Part shown: piece after piece, positions 60,832 through 64,000 of the stretch
Position numbering within the stretch: the first letter of the stretch is position 1
Layout: the number at the start of each line of letters is the position of its first letter
Assembly: GCA_018242625.1 (NCBI GenBank)
Contig: JAFEBO010000003.1
Coordinates: 124,001-188,000 of the forward strand
Length of the DNA stretch: 64,000 bases
Reading direction: 5' to 3'
From: Planctomycetota bacterium
GTDB taxonomy: Bacteria; Planctomycetota; Phycisphaerae; Phycisphaerales; UBA1924
Program-made: the position numbers and the translations under genes
The notes under the pieces: model-generated
What the model saw: the letters and a program-made list of their open reading frames with translations, nothing else
Databases searched by the model: none
Told to the model about the DNA's origin: nothing

Positions 60832-62613
60832 TTGCTCCACCTGTCCGGCGCTCGTTTCGTTGCTCTTGGATCGCTTCTGCTCGGCGAACTCGCACACGCG
60901 GGGACGACCCGCTATGTGGCGCAATCGCTCGCTTCGGGCGCGAACGACGGATCATCCTGGAGCAATGCGTTCCGGGGGCCGCTCTCCCTCCAGGCCGCAC
61001 TCGCGAGCGCGCAAGCCGGGGACGAGATCTGGGTGGCAGCGGATGTCTACAGACCTGCACTTCCGGGCGGCACCATCGCATCCACCTTTCAGATGAAAGA
61101 AGGGGTGCGCATCTACGGCGGGTTTGCCGGTGGCGAGTCATTGCTTGCAGAACGCAACATCGCGTTGCACGCAACCACAATCTCTGGCGATCTCAATAAC
61201 GACGAGAGCCTGGCCGACAACGTCGCGCACGTGGTCACCGCCACGGGGCTTTCAAACTTGTCAGTGCTCGACGGATTCACGATCACGCGCGGCCATGCGG
61301 TCGGCGGCGGCAATGACGGCCTGGGCGCGGGCGTGCTGGTCGTCGGAGGAGCTCCGGTGATCCGCAACTGCTCGTTCACCGACAACATCGCCCAGAGCGG
61401 CGGTGGAATCGGCGCGAACGGAGCCGCCGCTCTGATTGATTCATGTGCCTTCGGACCCAATTTCGCCCACAACGGTTTCGCAGTCTGCAACATCTCGGGC
61501 GATACCTCGGTCGTCTCGTGCACTTTCCAGGGGCTCTATCCGGCCACAGGCGGGGCATCGGGGCTTGGTATCTGGAGCGGGCAATTCAGCACCAATGCGC
61601 CCAGCGCAAGCCTGCTCGTCGAAGACTGCACCTTTTCGATTCAGACGCCGAATTTCACCTGCCCAGCAGGAATTGCAATCGCCGGCGAGGTCGCACAGGC
61701 CACAATTCGGCGCAGCGACTTTCTCGGCAATACCGGCTGCGGCTCGGGCGCGATCCAGCTTGAGGGCACGATCAACATCGACCGATGCCGGTTCATCGGA
61801 AACGAAGGGACATTCGATGGGGGCGCGGCTCTGCACTCTTTCCACGGCGTCTACTCGGTTACCAACAGCCTCTTCGCTGGCAACGACCGGCTCGGCTTTT
61901 CGACCATCATGGTCGGAACATCGATGACACTGATCAACTGCACGCTGGCAAGCAACGGAAACACGGTGCAGAACTCCGCCGGGGGCGGTTTCCACCGCGT
62001 TGTCACAGGCAACGCCGCACAGTTCCGAGCAACCAACTGCATTTTCTGGAACAACCGCAGCCGGGGAGGAGACGCGGATGCGGTTGTCGTGAACTCCAGT
62101 CCGGCACCACAGTTTGATTTCTGCCTCGTGCAGAACTGGGGGGCGCTGTCCGTGCCCGCCACGGGTTTTCAGTCGTTCACTGGCGATCCAAAGTTTGTCT
62201 CCCTCACAGGCCCGGACGGCCTCACGGGCACAATTGATGATGACTATCGGCTCGCATCCGGTTCTCCGGCGATCGATCGTGGAACAAACCTGGCCATGCC
62301 GCTGGCGCTCGACATCTTCGGCCTGCCTCGCTTCCGAAACGATCCGTCGACGGCGGATTTCCTTCCCGGCCCATCACCCGAAATCGACCTTGGCGCATGG
62401 GAGTTTGCACCGCCCTGTCCCGCTGACCTGACCGGAGACGGACAAGTGGACGACACCGACTTCGTCCTGTTCGCGGCCGCGTACGACCGGTTACTGTGCA
62501 GTGACCCGGACATGCCCGCGGGATGCCCAAGCGATCTCAATGCCGACGCGCTAGTCGACGATATCGATTTCGTTCTCTTCGCGGCAGCGTACAACACGCT
62601 CGGCTGCGAATGA
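60832..62613 (+). CDS. exported right-handed beta-helix protein with GC-type dockerin tail
   Basis: A 593-residue secreted protein. TTG 60832 is chosen because GGGAGG is 7 bases upstream and a signal peptide follows (ending ELAHA before GTTRYV). The first part has the usual opening of bacterial beta-helix surface proteins (SWSNAFRGPLSLQAALASAQ, GDEIWVAADVYRP, VRIYGGFAGGE). Parallel beta-helix repeats follow (VIRNCSFTDNIAQSGGGI, VTNSLFAGND, LINCTLASNGN, ATNCIFWNN), then the closing YRLASGSPAIDRGTN and DIFGLPRF. The tail loops DLTGDGQVDDTDF and DLNADALVDDIDF end LGCE, a variant terminus. It is likely a polysaccharide-binding or adhesive surface protein. Confidence 0.8.
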   Translation: MLHLSGARFVALGSLLLGELAHAGTTRYVAQSLASGANDGSSWSNAFRGPLSLQAALASAQAGDEIWVAADVYRPALPGGTIASTFQMKEGVRIYGGFAGGESLLAERNIALHATTISGDLNNDESLADNVAHVVTATGLSNLSVLDGFTITRGHAVGGGNDGLGAGVLVVGGAPVIRNCSFTDNIAQSGGGIGANGAAALIDSCAFGPNFAHNGFAVCNISGDTSVVSCTFQGLYPATGGASGLGIWSGQFSTNAPSASLLVEDCTFSIQTPNFTCPAGIAIAGEVAQATIRRSDFLGNTGCGSGAIQLEGTINIDRCRFIGNEGTFDGGAALHSFHGVYSVTNSLFAGNDRLGFSTIMVGTSMTLINCTLASNGNTVQNSAGGGFHRVVTGNAAQFRATNCIFWNNRSRGGDADAVVVNSSPAPQFDFCLVQNWGALSVPATGFQSFTGDPKFVSLTGPDGLTGTIDDDYRLASGSPAIDRGTNLAMPLALDIFGLPRFRNDPSTADFLPGPSPEIDLGAWEFAPPCPADLTGDGQVDDTDFVLFAAAYDRLLCSDPDMPAGCPSDLNADALVDDIDFVLFAAAYNTLGCE

Positions 62614-62628
62614 CGCGATGCCGCCCGA

Positions 62629-63969
62629 TTACTTGAGCAGCCGCTCGAGATAGTGGATATCGACGCCGCCCTTGCGGAAGTCGGTGTTCTCGACCAGCCG
62701 CTGGTGGAGCGGTATCGTCGTCTTGATCGGCCCGACGTTGAACTCGCGAAGAGCGCGGGCGGCCCGGTCGAGCGCCTTCTCCCGAGACTCGGCGTGAACG
62801 ATCAGCTTCGCAACCATGCTGTCATAATTGGGCGGCACGACATATCCGCTGACGACGTGCGTATCCATCCGCACACCGGGTCCGCCCGGGGGCTCCCATG
62901 TGGCGATCTTCCCGGCGCTCGGGCGGAATCCCTGCGCGGGGTCCTCGGCGCAGATACGGCACTCGATGGCGTGACCATTGATCTTGACGTCGCTCTGCTT
63001 GAAGGGAATCTTCTCCCCGGCGGCGATCATGATCGACATCTTCACAATGTCGACTCCGGTGATCAGCTCGGTCACCGGGTGCTCGACCTGTACGCGGGTG
63101 TTGACTTCCAGCATGTAGAAGTCGCCCTTTTCGTCGAGCAGGAACTCGCACGTGGCGGCGCCGGCGTATTTGACGCTCTTGATCATCTTTGCCGCGGCTT
63201 CCGCGACCTTCTGCAGCTTGGCGCGGTCGATATTGGGGGCCGGGGCCTCTTCGATCACCTTCTGATGCCGGCGCTGCAGCGAGCAATCACGCTCCCAGAG
63301 GTACACGGCGTTCCCGTGCTTGTCGCCGAGCATCTGGATCTCGACGTGGCGTGCACGCTCGAGATACTTCTCGATGAAGACCGCGCCGTTGCCGAACGCC
63401 GCCGCCGCCTCCTGGCTGGCCACGCGGAGCATCGAACGGAGCGAGACTTCGTTGTGGCAGACTTTCATGCCGCGTCCGCCGCCGCCCGCCGACGCCTTGA
63501 TGATCACCGGGAAGCCGATCTCGTTGGCGATGCGGACTGCTTCTTCTTCATCCTCGATTGCGTCGGGTGAACCCGGGAAGACGGGTACGCCGTTGGCCTT
63601 CGCCGTCTTTTTGCAGTCGACCTTGTCGCCGAGAGCCTGCATCGCCTCCGGGCTGGGTCCGATGAACTCGATCTTGCAGTCCCGACACGCCTGGCTGAAG
63701 TCGGGGCGTTCCGAGAGAAAGCCGTAACCGGGGTGGATGGCGTCCACATCGGCGACTTCCGCCGCACTCAAAATGCGCGAGATGTTGAGGTAGCTCTCTT
63801 TAGCCGGTCCTGGGCCGATGCAGATCGCGCGATCCGCAAGCCTCAGGTAGGGGGCATCCTTGTCGGCGGTGGAGTAGACGCAGACCGTCTCCACGCCCAT
63901 CTCCCGGCAAGCCCGCATGATGCGGAGAGCGATCTCGCCACGATTCGCAATAAGAACTCGTTTGAACAT
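62629..63969 (-). CDS. accC: acetyl-CoA carboxylase, biotin carboxylase subunit
   Basis: A 446-residue biotin carboxylase, normal length, catalysing ATP-dependent carboxylation of biotin on AccB, the first step of fatty-acid synthesis. It begins MFKRVLIANRGEIALRIMRA. The ATP-grasp Gly-rich loop is KASAGGGGRGMK, the catalytic region ERDCSLQRRHQKVIEEAPAP and MLEVNTRVQVEHPVTE is intact, and the C-terminal domain is complete. accB often sits immediately upstream of accC; that side lies beyond the window edge, with only 31 bases visible before the ATG. Confidence 0.97.
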   Translation of the reverse strand: MFKRVLIANRGEIALRIMRACREMGVETVCVYSTADKDAPYLRLADRAICIGPGPAKESYLNISRILSAAEVADVDAIHPGYGFLSERPDFSQACRDCKIEFIGPSPEAMQALGDKVDCKKTAKANGVPVFPGSPDAIEDEEEAVRIANEIGFPVIIKASAGGGGRGMKVCHNEVSLRSMLRVASQEAAAAFGNGAVFIEKYLERARHVEIQMLGDKHGNAVYLWERDCSLQRRHQKVIEEAPAPNIDRAKLQKVAEAAAKMIKSVKYAGAATCEFLLDEKGDFYMLEVNTRVQVEHPVTELITGVDIVKMSIMIAAGEKIPFKQSDVKINGHAIECRICAEDPAQGFRPSAGKIATWEPPGGPGVRMDTHVVSGYVVPPNYDSMVAKLIVHAESREKALDRAARALREFNVGPIKTTIPLHQRLVENTDFRKGGVDIHYLERLLK

Positions 63970-64000
63970 GCGGTTGCTGCGGACGATTCAATCTGGGCGA

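Overview
The window looks like a chromosomal segment of a GC-rich planctomycete, most likely class Phycisphaerae. The strongest clues are eight exported proteins ending in a double, cysteine-flanked dockerin-like repeat of the form DLNxDGxVDDxDF (the tail NCBI calls GC-type dockerin, to my knowledge). Three more exported proteins end in a planctomycete PEP-CTERM-like tail (VPxP, hydrophobic stretch, GRRRR). GTG and TTG starts are frequent. No phage, IS element, CRISPR array or rRNA is visible. Placement is by recognition only; no search was run.

Layout. 1-4280: surface-protein island (PEP-CTERM-like, two tandem duplicate dockerin proteins, PEP-CTERM-like) behind a promoter region rich in TGTCA half-sites. 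4336-9076: DUF4239-like membrane protein, cytochrome b561, DUF1905/YdeI protein, another PEP-CTERM-like protein, a zinc-ribbon membrane protein, a small conserved ORF and a YeiH-type transporter. 9156-13833: class V aminotransferase, GH13 glycogen branching enzyme, MFS transporter. 13904-14249: tmRNA. 14591-19958: a compact operon (KamA-like radical SAM aminomutase, PcaI/PcaJ-like CoA-transferase, class III aminotransferase) facing a PcaF-like thiolase. Together these could form an amino-acid breakdown route running through a beta-amino acid and a beta-keto acid. 20133-22887: rRNA methyltransferase and release factor 3. 22888-31937, minus strand: two amidohydrolase genes, a glycosyltransferase and a dockerin protein; a palindromic CACAGAG-type repeat pair straddles the start of one amidohydrolase. 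32045-36710: PPi-type phosphofructokinase, a dockerin protein, a DUF1579 protein, and RibB with a decayed GTP cyclohydrolase II half. 36808-45043: O-methyltransferase, AhpD-like protein, CCA-adding enzyme, a paired NfeD/SppA-like protease and probable pseudoprotease, M3 oligopeptidase. 45091-49683: DUF885 peptidase, tRNA-Gln(CUG), metzincin with dockerin. 49828-53314, minus strand: an ABC exporter followed by three cysteine-rich exported proteins, one with a TRASH metal-binding signature. 53372-62613: gamma-glutamyltransferase lipoprotein, UbiA prenyltransferase and three dockerin proteins (propeller-like, GH57 plus CBM25, beta-helix). 62629-63969: biotin carboxylase.

The items most worth follow-up are the KamA/aminotransferase/CoA-transferase/thiolase locus, the ABC exporter plus cysteine-rich protein cassette, and the palindromic repeat that supplies part of a coding sequence.
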